Under the pieces are notes generated by a model, which saw nothing but the letters and a program-made list of their open reading frames with translations, ran no database searches and was not told where the DNA came from. The position numbers and the translations under genes were made by a program. 64,000 nt of DNA from Planctomycetaceae bacterium (GTDB lineage: Bacteria > Planctomycetota > Planctomycetia > Planctomycetales > Planctomycetaceae), in the NCBI GenBank assembly GCA_029243145.1, contig JAQWSQ010000202.1:1-64000 (forward strand), in the 5' to 3' direction. This document shows, one piece after another, positions 29,438-38,752 of this stretch; position 1 is the stretch's first letter, and each line of letters begins with the position of its first letter.

Positions 29438-30742
29438 ATGACCAACCACCAAACACGCCGCGATTTCCTGTCTACGTCTGCCGCGATCGGGGCAGCCACC
29501 CTGTTCGTCAATCCGGGCGCAGTCAAAGCCAGTCGCTCGGCGAATGAAAAGCTGAATATCGCCGCTGTCGGAACCAAGAATCGAGCTCTCGCCAACATCA
29601 ATGGCTGTAAGACCGAAAACATTGTCGCATTGTGCGATATCGATTCCGACTTCCTCGACATCACCGGCAAAGATTATCCCAACGCCCGGAAGTATCGCGA
29701 CTTCCGCGTCATGCTGGAAAAGGAAGAAGGCAAGATCGACGCTGTGCTCGTCGGCACACCCGATCATTGTCACGCCCCGGCTGCCGCAATGGCATTACGA
29801 ATGAAGAAGCACGTCTATTGTGAGAAGCCGTTAACTCACACCGTCTTCGAAGCGCGTACGCTCGCCAATCTCGCCAAAGAAAACAATCTTGTCACTCAGA
29901 TGGGAACACAGATTCACGCGGGCAACAATTACCGCCGCGTCGTCGAACTCGTCCAGTCTGGAGCAATCGGTGATGTGAAGCGTGTCCACGTGTGGGTACC
30001 CGCCGTCTACAATCAAGGTGTCTTCAAGACCGCCGAGAAACCTGCCAATGTCGATTGGGATTTGTGGCTCGGCCCGGCTCCCGAACGATCTTACTCGTCC
30101 GACGTCCATCCGTTCAAATGGCGCAACTTCTGGGACTTCGGTACCGGCGGCCTGGGAGACTTCGGTTGTCACTATATGGATCTCGTCCACTGGGCGCTCG
30201 ACTTACGCGGACCCGAAAAGATTGCCGCATCGGGTTCTCCCGTCGATCCGATCAGTTGTCCCGACTATGTCGTCGCCGACTATCACTATCCCGCACGAGG
30301 GAAGAAACCGCCCGTCCACTTAACCTGGTATGACGGCGGCAAAAAGCCCGAAATGTTGAAAACGCTCAAAGACAAAAACGGCAAACCGATTAATCCGAGT
30401 TCGGGTCAGCTCTTCATCGGCGACAAGGGGATGATCCTCTCGAATTATAGCAATTACACGTTATTTCCGGCGGACAAATTTGTCGATTTCACTCCACCCG
30501 AAGAGTCGATCCCGAATTCGATCGGCCATCATCAGGAATGGATCAACGCGATCAAAACCGACGGAACGACCACCTGCAACTTCGATTACTCAGGAGCATT
30601 GACCGAAGCGGTGTTGCTCGGAACGGTCGCCTATCGCAGCGGTGAAACATTGGATTGGGACGCCGCCCATCTGAAAGTGAAGAACTCTCCCGCCGCTCAA
30701 TCACTGATTCATAAAGAGTATCGCAAAGGCTGGACGTTGTAG
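29438..30742 (+). CDS. Tat-exported Gfo/Idh/MocA family oxidoreductase
   Basis: A 434-residue secreted-type Gfo/Idh/MocA protein. The Tat signal is QTRRDFLSTSAAIGAAT. The Rossmann half has LNIAAVGTKNRALANI, where the usual GxGxxG is altered, then VALCDIDSDF, VLVGTPDHCHAP and the family motif KHVYCEKPLTH. The C-terminal half has the Asp/His pair region GCHYMDLVHWALDL. It probably acts on a sugar derivative in the periplasm with a bound nucleotide. ATG 29438 starts the Tat signal and follows CAGGAAG. It is divergent from the SMP-30 gene (159 nt between starts), a plausible sugar-catabolism pair. Confidence 0.88.
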   Translation: MTNHQTRRDFLSTSAAIGAATLFVNPGAVKASRSANEKLNIAAVGTKNRALANINGCKTENIVALCDIDSDFLDITGKDYPNARKYRDFRVMLEKEEGKIDAVLVGTPDHCHAPAAAMALRMKKHVYCEKPLTHTVFEARTLANLAKENNLVTQMGTQIHAGNNYRRVVELVQSGAIGDVKRVHVWVPAVYNQGVFKTAEKPANVDWDLWLGPAPERSYSSDVHPFKWRNFWDFGTGGLGDFGCHYMDLVHWALDLRGPEKIAASGSPVDPISCPDYVVADYHYPARGKKPPVHLTWYDGGKKPEMLKTLKDKNGKPINPSSGQLFIGDKGMILSNYSNYTLFPADKFVDFTPPEESIPNSIGHHQEWINAIKTDGTTTCNFDYSGALTEAVLLGTVAYRSGETLDWDAAHLKVKNSPAAQSLIHKEYRKGWTL

Positions 30743-30770
30743 GGAGATTGAACCTTAGTAGATCATCTTT

Positions 30771-30852
30771 CTTCAAATGTCAGACATCTCTCCAATTTCT
30801 TCCCCCCCTTACTAAGGGGGGGGGATCGAGGGGGCTTACCTGTCATTTGAAG
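30771..30852. repeat. Nested palindromic intergenic element
   Basis: An outer inverted repeat CTTCAAATGTCAG (30771-30783) and CTGTCATTTGAAG (30840-30852), 12 of 13 matching, encloses an inner C-run/G-run hairpin (CCCCCC TTACTAA GGGGGG) and a further G5. The inner hairpin belongs to a type of dispersed intergenic palindrome seen in many bacteria. It follows the Gfo gene by 28 nt and might end its transcript. Confidence 0.6.
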
Positions 30853-30869
30853 ATGGATTAACCAGTAGA

Positions 30870-30884
30870 GTCCGCAGTGCGGAC
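30870..30884. repeat. Short perfect palindrome upstream of PSD1 gene
   Basis: GTCCGC-AGT-GCGGAC, a 6-bp perfect inverted repeat with 3-nt centre, about 100 nt before the PSD1 start. It could be an operator or the end of the repeat element beside it. Confidence 0.35.
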
Positions 30885-30987
30885 CGTTCCCGAAACGCTC
30901 ACAATTTGTCACACTTCTTGATCCAATGGAAGAGAAACATTGAAGAGACGCGCTCACAATTTTCTTCAACAGTTTCACGATGAAACA

Positions 30988-33900
30988 ATGGTCCGCACAG
31001 CGAATCCCACTCCATTGCGCAAAAGAGTTTCCCAGCAATTTTGCGTCTACATGTTGTTTCTTTCGATGATATCTTCGCTTTCCGCAGCCGAGATCAATTT
31101 CGATAAACAGGTCGCACCGCTGTTTGCGTCGAAATGTCTCGATTGTCATAACTCGCGCGAGGCGAAAGGTAACCTCGATCTCTCGACAAAAAAGAATGCG
31201 TTTGCAGGAGGTGATTCGGGAGTGGTTTTGACAGCCGGGAATATCAAAGAAAGTTATCTTTGGGATCGCATTGCCGACGATGAGATGCCGCCCAAGCACC
31301 CGTTGTCTGCCGACGAAAAACAGATTCTCAAACAGTGGATCTCTGAGGGAGCGAGATGGGGCGCTGATCCGATTGATCCCTTCGCTTTCACGACCGATTC
31401 CCGAGCTGGCTACGATTGGTGGGCGCTGCAACCATTACGTGTGAAACAATCTTCCCCCGCCGCAGGTCATCCCGTTGATACGTTTGTCCGTGAGAAAATG
31501 GACCCTCAAGGTGTGAAACAATCACCGCCCGTCAACAAACGTACGCTCATTCGTCGGCTTTCGTTCGATCTCATCGGCTTACCACCCACGCCTGCTGAAG
31601 TCGAATCGTTCATGAACGACAACTCCCCCGAGGCTTACAAAACACTGGTCAACCGCTTGCTTGCTTCTTCCCATTATGGAGAGCGCTGGGCGCGACACTG
31701 GCTCGATCTGGCCCGCTTCGGTGAAAGTCAAGGATTTGAACGCGATAAACTCCGCAATAATGCGTGGCCATATCGAGACTGGGTGATCAACGCTTTCAAC
31801 GACGATATGCCTTACGACCAATTTGCCCGTCTACAACTCGCCGGCGACGTCCTCCATCCGGGTGACGCCGACGCACTCACTGCCACCGGCTTCCTTGTCG
31901 CGGGAGCTTATGACGAAGTCGGCCAGAGCCAGCAATCGCTCGCGATGCGAGCCGTTGTAAGGCAGGATGAACTGGAAGATTACATTGGTACGGTGGGGCA
32001 GACGTTCCTCGGGCTCACCATCAATTGTGCCCGCTGCCACGATCACAAGTTTGATCCGATCACGCAGGTCGAATATTACCGATTAGCATCAGCACTTTCA
32101 GGAATTCGTCACGGAGAACGGCCGCTCAAAACCAAAGAGATGCAGCAACAAATACAATTGGCCCAACAAGAACTCAAACAAATCCGCAGTTCCATCAGTG
32201 GATTGCTTGATCCTGTCCGCGAACAGATTCTGGCAGAACGTAAATCGGCTGTAAAACTGAAGAACCTCCCGCAACCGATCTCCCGCTGGACATTTGAAAA
32301 CGATTTGCGTGACGAAATCGGAACTCTTCACGGCACGGCTCATGGTGGTGCGAAACTCGATAATGGCAAGCTCATCGTAAATGGAACCGATGCCTACGTC
32401 TCTACGGCAACCTTACCGGTTTCATTGACGGCAAAAACTCTCGAAGCCTGGGTCCAACTGGACAACCTCACCCAACGTGGCGGTGGAGTCATCAGCCTGC
32501 AAGACAGTGCCGGCAATCTGTTCGATGCGATTGTGTTTGGGGAGAAAACACCCGGTCATTGGATGGCTGGAAGTAATAGTTTCGCGAGAACAAAATCGTT
32601 CAACGGCCGCCCCGACGAAGAGGCCGATAAACAACTGCTCCACGTCGCCATTGTCTACGACAACGAAGGAAATATTCAGGGCTACCGCAACGGCGTTCCT
32701 TACGGAAAACCGTATCAGAGCGATGGCCCTGTGATGTTTTCAGCAGGACAAGCACAACTCGTTTTCGGATTACGACACGGCATATCGGCTGGCGGTAATC
32801 GTACGTTGGCCGGAAAGATTGAACAGGCACAACTTTATGACCGGGCACTCTCAACTGAAGAAATCGCCCAGACGGCAGGCTTATTCAACATTCTCACACG
32901 CCCTCAACTCCTGGCCAAGCTGTCCGAGACACAAAAACAACAATTGACGGAGTGGGAAACAGCCGCCATTCATTTGACCGAAGAGATCAAGAGTCTCAGC
33001 AGTCGTCGAGTCTATGCTGTCACGCCGCGACAACCAGAAGTCTCGCATCTGTTGTTACGCGGTAACACCGGCACACCGGCAGAAGTCGTCACTCCCGGAG
33101 GCATCGCCTCCTTACAAACAGTCTCTGCCGAGTTTGAGCTTTCTGCCGATGCTTCCGAAGCCGAACGTCGTAAAGAACTCGCCGAGTGGATCACGTCTGA
33201 CAGAAACCCTCTATTCGCGAGGGTTATCGTCAATCGTCTTTGGCATTATCATTTCGGTCGCGGTCTGGTCGCTTCGCCCAACGACTTCGGCTTCAACGGT
33301 GCCCGACCGACTCATCCTCAACTGCTCGACTTTCTGGCTCAGTACCTCATCGATCAAAACTGGAGCCTCAAAGCGGTTCACAAATTGATTGTCACTTCCG
33401 ACACGTATCGACAATCTTCCAAGCCTCGCCCCGACATGATGAAGATTGATGCCGGCAATCAATGGCTCTGGCGATACTCTCCCCAGCGACTGGAAGCAGA
33501 AGTCGTTCGCGATGCCATGTTGCGAGTAACGGGAACGCTCAACCCTCAAATGGGCGGCCCGTCCTATCGCAACTTTGAAACTTTTAATCACAATTCGCAG
33601 TTCTATGTGATGAAAGACAAGATCGGGCCAGAATACCATCGCCGCACCATTTACCGCATGTGGGTCCGTTCGGGACGCAACCAATTACTCGATGCCCTTG
33701 ATTGTCCCGATCCTTCGACGACCACTCCCAATCGGGCCGTCACGACGACGCCGACGCAATCTCTCAGTCTGTTGAATAATTCGTTCGTCCTTCGTATGGC
33801 GGATGAATTAGCGACCCGGATCGTCAACGAACAACACACCACCACCGCATCCAAAGTCACTGCCGCGTATCAATGGGCCTTGCAGCGAGAACCGAATCCC

Positions 33901-33999
33901 AAAGAACTCACTCTGGCCGTCCCCTTTGTCGAAGAACATGGCTTACCGGCGTTAGGCCGAATTTTATTCAACACCAACGAATTTCTGTTCGCGGAATAA
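30988..33999 (+). CDS. PSD1-type cytochrome protein (PSCyt1-DUF1549-LamG-DUF1553)
   Basis: A 1003-residue secreted protein. ATG 30988 leads into a signal peptide (FCVYMLFLSMISSLSAA). A PSCyt1 cytochrome-like domain follows with CLDCH (about residue 50) and the Met-containing DDEMPPKHPLS. Next is DUF1549 (NKRTLIRRLSFDLIGLPPTP, SHYGERWARHWLDLARF), which contains a second haem-type motif CARCH with DHKFDPI. A LamG/concanavalin-like domain is inserted around residues 415-640. DUF1553 (FARVIVNRLWHYHFGRGLV, DALDCPDPS) completes the protein. The DUF1501 gene starts 5 nt after the stop, so the two are an operon. The family is a planctomycete hallmark of uncertain function, often found with sulfatases. 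Confidence 0.92.
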   Translation: MVRTANPTPLRKRVSQQFCVYMLFLSMISSLSAAEINFDKQVAPLFASKCLDCHNSREAKGNLDLSTKKNAFAGGDSGVVLTAGNIKESYLWDRIADDEMPPKHPLSADEKQILKQWISEGARWGADPIDPFAFTTDSRAGYDWWALQPLRVKQSSPAAGHPVDTFVREKMDPQGVKQSPPVNKRTLIRRLSFDLIGLPPTPAEVESFMNDNSPEAYKTLVNRLLASSHYGERWARHWLDLARFGESQGFERDKLRNNAWPYRDWVINAFNDDMPYDQFARLQLAGDVLHPGDADALTATGFLVAGAYDEVGQSQQSLAMRAVVRQDELEDYIGTVGQTFLGLTINCARCHDHKFDPITQVEYYRLASALSGIRHGERPLKTKEMQQQIQLAQQELKQIRSSISGLLDPVREQILAERKSAVKLKNLPQPISRWTFENDLRDEIGTLHGTAHGGAKLDNGKLIVNGTDAYVSTATLPVSLTAKTLEAWVQLDNLTQRGGGVISLQDSAGNLFDAIVFGEKTPGHWMAGSNSFARTKSFNGRPDEEADKQLLHVAIVYDNEGNIQGYRNGVPYGKPYQSDGPVMFSAGQAQLVFGLRHGISAGGNRTLAGKIEQAQLYDRALSTEEIAQTAGLFNILTRPQLLAKLSETQKQQLTEWETAAIHLTEEIKSLSSRRVYAVTPRQPEVSHLLLRGNTGTPAEVVTPGGIASLQTVSAEFELSADASEAERRKELAEWITSDRNPLFARVIVNRLWHYHFGRGLVASPNDFGFNGARPTHPQLLDFLAQYLIDQNWSLKAVHKLIVTSDTYRQSSKPRPDMMKIDAGNQWLWRYSPQRLEAEVVRDAMLRVTGTLNPQMGGPSYRNFETFNHNSQFYVMKDKIGPEYHRRTIYRMWVRSGRNQLLDALDCPDPSTTTPNRAVTTTPTQSLSLLNNSFVLRMADELATRIVNEQHTTTASKVTAAYQWALQREPNPKELTLAVPFVEEHGLPALGRILFNTNEFLFAE

Positions 34000-34004
34000 T
34001 ATCG

Positions 34005-35459
34005 ATGTTCGACACTGCAAACACATCACATCTGCACCGACGCGACTTCATGTCGTGGACCGGACAAGGTCTCGGTTCCGCAGCGCTCGCGTCGTTGATG
34101 CTCACGGACGGAACGGCGGCACAAGCGGAAGTTTCTCCCCCGCAGGCGGCCGATCCCTGGCCCCATCATACCGCACCTGCGAAACGAGTCATCCATATCT
34201 GTTTGTGTGGGGGATTGAGCCAGGTCGATTCATTCGATCACAAACCGACTCTCGAAAAATATCACGGCAAGAAGTACGGCAACATCGATGGTGCCGATGT
34301 CTTCTTTGGTCAAATCGGACTACTGCGTAAGAGCGATTGGGAGTTTCACCAGCGCGGTGAAAGCGGATTATGGATTAGTGAACTGTTTCCACATCTCGCC
34401 GAGGTCGCCGACGAGTTGACCGTTATCAAGTCGATGTTCGCCGAGACTTCAAATCACACACCGGCCACATTTCAAGAGAACTCCGGCTTTCGACTGAACG
34501 GTTTCCCCGTTGCAGGATCGTGGATGTCATACGGCATGGGGGCAGAGACCGATTCGCTGCCCGCGTTTGTCGTCATTCCCGATCAACGAGGAATTCCCGC
34601 CGGTGGATCGATCAACTGGAGCAACGGCTTCCTACCAGCCCAACACCAGGGAGTCGTGATCCGCTCGCAAGGGACCGCCATCGACGATTTGTTCCCGGAA
34701 CGTGAGATCGCCGCCAACACTGAAAAGGCAAGCCGAACATTACTGAATCAACTTAATCAACAGCATCTCGAACAACGAGGCGCAGAAGACGCTCTCTCTG
34801 CCCGCATCAAAAGTTATGAACTGGCCGCCCGGATGCAACTGGCGGTTCCCGAAGTGACCAATCTCGATAGCGAAACCGCAGCCACTCACGAACAATACGG
34901 CACCAACGGTGAAGAGACCCGAGATTTCGGACGCAGTTGTCTGCTCGCACGTCGTCTCCTCGAACAAGGTGTCCGCTTTGTGCAATTATTCTCAGGAGGC
35001 GCGTTCGGTTCTCCCCGCATCAATTGGGACGGCCACGAAGATGTCGTGAAGAATCACGGCCGCGAAGCGGGACGCATCGACAAGCCGGTCGCCGGGCTTC
35101 TCAAAGACCTACGACAAAGAGGCATGCTCGACGACACGCTGGTTCTCTTCACCAGTGAATTCGGACGCACGCCCTTTACACAATCAGGTTCCAACGTTCT
35201 CGGTACGGGCCGCGATCATAATCAGAACGGCTTCAGTGTCTGGATGGCGGGAGCCGGTTTGAAGCCGGGCATGTCGTACGGCGAGAGCGACGAGATTGGT
35301 TGGAAGGCCGTCGAAAATCGCGTCCATTGGCACGACTTCCACGCCACCGTTCTACATCTATTGGGGATCGACCACCAACGGCTGACGTATTATCACAACG
35401 GCATTGAACGCCGACTGACGAACGTCCACGGCGAACTGATCCACGACATCATGGCGTGA
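34005..35459 (+). CDS. DUF1501 protein, Tat-exported
   Basis: A 484-residue DUF1501 protein with Tat signal HLHRRDFMSWTGQGLGSAAL. The alkaline-phosphatase/sulfatase-like fold of the family shows in KRVIHICLCGGLSQVDSFDH, LFPHLAEVADELTVIKSM, ARRLLEQGVRFVQLFSGGAF, TLVLFTSEFGRTPF, and the late WHDFHATVLHLLGIDH. Its partner PSD1 gene ends 5 nt upstream. ATG 34005 is chosen since it starts the Tat signal just after the preceding stop. A related DUF1501 is encoded on the other strand at 37327-38721. Confidence 0.93.
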   Translation: MFDTANTSHLHRRDFMSWTGQGLGSAALASLMLTDGTAAQAEVSPPQAADPWPHHTAPAKRVIHICLCGGLSQVDSFDHKPTLEKYHGKKYGNIDGADVFFGQIGLLRKSDWEFHQRGESGLWISELFPHLAEVADELTVIKSMFAETSNHTPATFQENSGFRLNGFPVAGSWMSYGMGAETDSLPAFVVIPDQRGIPAGGSINWSNGFLPAQHQGVVIRSQGTAIDDLFPEREIAANTEKASRTLLNQLNQQHLEQRGAEDALSARIKSYELAARMQLAVPEVTNLDSETAATHEQYGTNGEETRDFGRSCLLARRLLEQGVRFVQLFSGGAFGSPRINWDGHEDVVKNHGREAGRIDKPVAGLLKDLRQRGMLDDTLVLFTSEFGRTPFTQSGSNVLGTGRDHNQNGFSVWMAGAGLKPGMSYGESDEIGWKAVENRVHWHDFHATVLHLLGIDHQRLTYYHNGIERRLTNVHGELIHDIMA

Positions 35460-35527
35460 TGAGAACGCAGTCAGAAAAAAGTGTGGCTGGGGCCGTACCT
35501 GCGAATCAAAAACCAAGTATTTTCCTG

Positions 35528-35600
35528 GTAGCTGGATTCGCAAGAATTCAGAGGGAGGCGGGCGATGTCGATTGTTCTGAACTCTTGCGAGTTCAGCTAC
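35528..35600. repeat. Pair of 25-bp inverted repeats, each a GCAA/TTGC-loop hairpin
   Basis: 35528-35552 and 35576-35600 are reverse complements with 3 mismatches in 25, separated by 23 nt. Each copy is itself a hairpin: CTGGATTC-GCAA-GAATTCAG and CTGAACTC-TTGC-GAGTTCAG (8-bp stems, the first with one mismatch). The right copy abuts the transposase remnant that starts at 35601. Confidence 0.8.
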
Positions 35601-35740
35601 GGGGGGAAGTTCGAGCAGCCGATCACAACGGGACCGCTGGAAGGGAGTAACAACAAGATCAAGACATTGAAGCGAACGGCCTATGGATATGTAACCGAAT
35701 CTTCTATCGCTTCATCAGACTGAATACGCATTCGTCGGAT
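35601..35740 (+). mobile_element. ISL3-type transposase C-terminal remnant, frameshifted
   Basis: The plus-strand frame reads KFEQPITTGPLEG then SNNKIKTLKRTAYGY, which matches the GPLEGxNNKIKxLKRxAYG block of ISL3-family DDE transposases, including the catalytic Glu. After TAT at 35688-35690 one base is missing; moving to the next frame continues NRIFYRFIRLN, the expected follow-on. Only the last 40 or so codons survive, with no upstream transposase and no terminal repeats found. In the uncorrected frame the fragment is fused to an ATG at 35565, giving a 52-codon open frame that crosses the repeat; I do not call it a gene. Confidence 0.75.
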
Positions 35741-35862
35741 GAACTCGACTTCTTTTCACGCAGATTCGTAACGAAGATTCCTTCTGATCGTAATTCTCCT
35801 TGCATGGGGCAGATCACTGCGCCAAAGTGTGAAGAGACACGAACATTTTGGAGCAAACACCG

Positions 35863-37281
35863 ATGCGTTTTCTACTCGCCACTCTCGTAATACTCACCGC
35901 CACGATCACCCTCTCGGCGGCCGATAAACCCAACATGATCCTCTGCATGGCCGACGATCAGGGTTATGGTGATGTTGGGTACAACGGTAACGAATTGATC
36001 AAGACGCCGGTTCTCGATGCGATGTCCAAAAGTGGTCTGCGATTCGATCGTTTTTACGCGGCGGCTCCCGTCTGTTCTCCCACACGAGGAAGCGTGATGA
36101 CCGGTCGGCATCCGAATCGCTTCGGCTGTTTCAAGTGGGGCAATACCTTACGTCCACAGGAAATTACGATTGCAGAGGCGGTCAAGAAAGCCGGCTATTC
36201 GACCGGTCACTTCGGCAAATGGCATTTGGGAGCCTGCCGCGCAGAAAGCCCGGCCTCTCCCGGCAAGAGCGGGTTTGATGAGTGGGCGTCGGCTCCGAAT
36301 TTTTATGAGAACGATCCTCTGCTGAGCCACAACGGCATCGTCGAACAGTACACCGGCGAAAGTTCGATGGTCACCGTCAACGCGGCTCTCGACTTCATCG
36401 GCACACAAGTCAAAGACGACAAACCGTTCCTCGCGGTCATCTGGTTCGGCTCACCGCACTCACCCCATATCGCCAGTGAGCAAAATCGGGCACTCTACCC
36501 GAACGAGACCAAGCAACGTGCCAACTATCTTGGCGAAGTGACCGGCATCGATACGGCGATGGGAAAACTCCGTAAAGAACTCGGACATCTCGGCATCGCC
36601 GACTCCACTTTGTTGTGGTACACCAGCGACAACGGCGCTCAAGGACCGGAAGGAGTCCGCGGGTCATCCGGCGGATTACGGGGCAAGAAAGGGACATTGT
36701 GGGAAGGTGGAGTACGTGTGCCGACCATCATCGAATGGCCCAGCGTGATTTCCAAAAACCGCATCACGAATGTCCCTTGTAATACGGTCGATATCTATCC
36801 CACAGTCCTCGATCTTCTCGGTCTGAAAATGAACAACCAACCCGTTCTCGACGGCGTCTCGATCTTGCCTCTCATTGAAGGCAAACCGTTTGCACGAAGC
36901 AAACAAATGGGATTTTGGGATTACACAGCCGGGGGGACACCTCGCAAAGCGAACGACTTGCTCGCCGTTTTGAAAAAGGAGCAGGAAACCGGTGCCAAGC
37001 CGGGCGTTGATGTCACGCAAGAGGGCACGATCACGAAACAGTATGCTCTCGATGACTATGCGGGTTCTTCGGCATGGATGGACGGACCTTGGAAATTACT
37101 GCGAATGCCGAACAAGAAATCCGCAGTGCCATTCGACTATTATCTATTCAATCTGGAACAAGATCGCAACGAAGAGACCAATCTCGCCGACGATCATCTC
37201 GAACGAGTCAAGGCGATGACCGAGTCTCTCGAAGCGTGGCAGACGTCAGTCATCCGCAGCTTGAATGGGGAAGACTATTAG
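35863..37281 (+). CDS. Secreted sulfatase (arylsulfatase family)
   Basis: A 472-residue formylglycine-type sulfatase with a signal peptide (RFLLATLVILTATITLSA). KPNMILCMADDQGYGDVGYNG provides the metal-site Asp pair; the activation motif CSPTRGS (CxPxR, the Cys converted to formylglycine) sits in AAAPVCSPTRGSVMTGRHP; later HFGKWHLG and WYTSDNG supply the Lys/His and Asp/Asn metal ligands. All catalytic residues are present. It lies between the two PSD1/DUF1501 modules, next to the IS remnant, and probably removes sulfate esters from polysaccharides outside the cytoplasm. No sulfatase-maturing enzyme gene is in the window. Confidence 0.94.
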   Translation: MRFLLATLVILTATITLSAADKPNMILCMADDQGYGDVGYNGNELIKTPVLDAMSKSGLRFDRFYAAAPVCSPTRGSVMTGRHPNRFGCFKWGNTLRPQEITIAEAVKKAGYSTGHFGKWHLGACRAESPASPGKSGFDEWASAPNFYENDPLLSHNGIVEQYTGESSMVTVNAALDFIGTQVKDDKPFLAVIWFGSPHSPHIASEQNRALYPNETKQRANYLGEVTGIDTAMGKLRKELGHLGIADSTLLWYTSDNGAQGPEGVRGSSGGLRGKKGTLWEGGVRVPTIIEWPSVISKNRITNVPCNTVDIYPTVLDLLGLKMNNQPVLDGVSILPLIEGKPFARSKQMGFWDYTAGGTPRKANDLLAVLKKEQETGAKPGVDVTQEGTITKQYALDDYAGSSAWMDGPWKLLRMPNKKSAVPFDYYLFNLEQDRNEETNLADDHLERVKAMTESLEAWQTSVIRSLNGEDY

Positions 37282-37326
37282 GTCGCACGCAGAACTAAGA
37301 CAAGTCAAACAGATGCGGCTCGACCA

Positions 37327-38721
37327 TCACGCGATAATATCGTGAACGACATGACCGGCGACATCGGTCAATCTGAAGTCGCGACCGGCATGGCGATACG
37401 TGAGTCGCTCGTGTTCCAAGCCCAGTAAATGTAAAATCGTCGCGTGGACATCGTGAATGTGGACCTTATCGACCGCGGCGTAATAGCCGTAGTCATCGGT
37501 CGCTCCGTATTTGATGCCGGTCTTCACGCCGCCACCCGCCATCCACATTGTGAAACCTTCCGGGTTGTGATCACGACCGTCGTGTCCCTTCCCTTGGCAG
37601 GTTGGCGTGCGTCCGAATTCTCCCCCCCAAACAACGAGCGTATCTTTGAGGAGTCCGCGTTGCTTGAGATCTTTGAGCAGCCCGGCAATGGGTTTATCAA
37701 CTTCTTTCGAGTTTTGTTCGTGACCTTTGATCAGGTTACCATGCTGATCCCATTGCACTTCGGTGTTGCTATGCGTCACCTGCACAAAACGAACACCTCG
37801 CTCGGCGAATCGACGGGCCATCAAGCATTGGCGACCAAAGTCAGCCGTCTTCTCTTCGTCGATCCCATACAGTTTGTGAGTGACGTCGGATTCCGATTCA
37901 AGTTCGAGTGCTTCGGGCATTTCGGTCTGCATGCGGAAGGCGAGTTCAAACGATTGAATGCGGGCTTCGAGTTCTGCGTCTGGTCCCGTTAAAGTTTGCA
38001 GATTGCGATTGAGCATCTGTGTCAGATCGAGTTGTAGCCGCTGTTCTTTCTGGTTGAGCTGCGTGTTCTGAATGTATTTGACGCGGGCCATTTCCGAAGA
38101 TTGGCTGGCGACTCCCAACGGCGTCCCTGTGTGTTCGGCGGGAAGAAATGCGGAACTCCAATTCTTGGTGCCACCATGTGCCAATGTGGGGCAGATGGTA
38201 AGGAAGCCGGGCAGATTATTGTTCTCTGTCCCCAAACCATAGGTCACCCAAGAACCCAAACTCGGACGAACAAAGGTATCGCTACCGGTGTGTAACTTGA
38301 GGCTGGCACCACCATGAGCGGGATTCGTGCCGTGACACGAATTGATGAAGCACATATCGTCAACGCATTCGGCCACATGCGGAAATAGATCGCTGACTTC
38401 GATCCCACTCTCGCCATACTTTTTGAACTTCCAGGGGGAAGCCAATAATTCACCGGTCGGTGCAAATTGCACACGTGGCTTTTCGAACGGAAAATCTTTA
38501 TTGTCGTCACGTTGTAGCAGCGGCTTATAATCGAACGTATCGACTTGCGAAGGGCCACCCTTCATGAACAGAAAAATCACTCGTTTCGCTTTGGGAGCAT
38601 GATGAGATTGAAAACTCGTCTCACCCCCCTGCCCGGTTTCAGCCAGTAACGATGCCAGTGCCAAGCTGCCGAAACCGGCACTCGAACGCTGTAACATTTC
38701 TCGTCGGGTCAGATTCCACAT
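37327..38721 (-). CDS. DUF1501 protein, Tat-exported
   Basis: A 464-residue DUF1501 protein; Tat signal NLTRREMLQRSSAGFGSLAL. Family blocks: KRVIFLFMKGGPSQVDTFDY, LFPHVAECVDDMCFINSCHG, ARRFAERGVRFVQVTHSN, TLVVWGGEFGRTPT, and IHDVHATILHLLGLEH with the metal-type His/Asp residues. The PSD1 gene ends 31 nt upstream, giving the same PSD1-then-DUF1501 order as the plus-strand module at 30988-35459. It converges on the sulfatase gene (45-nt gap). Confidence 0.93.
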   Translation of the reverse strand: MWNLTRREMLQRSSAGFGSLALASLLAETGQGGETSFQSHHAPKAKRVIFLFMKGGPSQVDTFDYKPLLQRDDNKDFPFEKPRVQFAPTGELLASPWKFKKYGESGIEVSDLFPHVAECVDDMCFINSCHGTNPAHGGASLKLHTGSDTFVRPSLGSWVTYGLGTENNNLPGFLTICPTLAHGGTKNWSSAFLPAEHTGTPLGVASQSSEMARVKYIQNTQLNQKEQRLQLDLTQMLNRNLQTLTGPDAELEARIQSFELAFRMQTEMPEALELESESDVTHKLYGIDEEKTADFGRQCLMARRFAERGVRFVQVTHSNTEVQWDQHGNLIKGHEQNSKEVDKPIAGLLKDLKQRGLLKDTLVVWGGEFGRTPTCQGKGHDGRDHNPEGFTMWMAGGGVKTGIKYGATDDYGYYAAVDKVHIHDVHATILHLLGLEHERLTYRHAGRDFRLTDVAGHVVHDIIA

Positions 38722-38752
38722 AGGTCACCGAATCTCTTCAAGGATCAATCTC

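Noticed and set aside
30763-31431. Minus-strand 222-codon open frame
   Set aside because: It is antisense to the start of the PSD1 gene and crosses the palindromic element; the plus-strand protein has clear domains.
35565-35723. 52-codon open frame across the repeat and transposase remnant
   Set aside because: It is explained as repeat sequence joined to a frameshifted transposase end; no ribosome binding site or independent coding evidence.
37444-37992. Plus-strand 182-codon open frame
   Set aside because: Antisense shadow of the DUF1501 gene; no domain visible.
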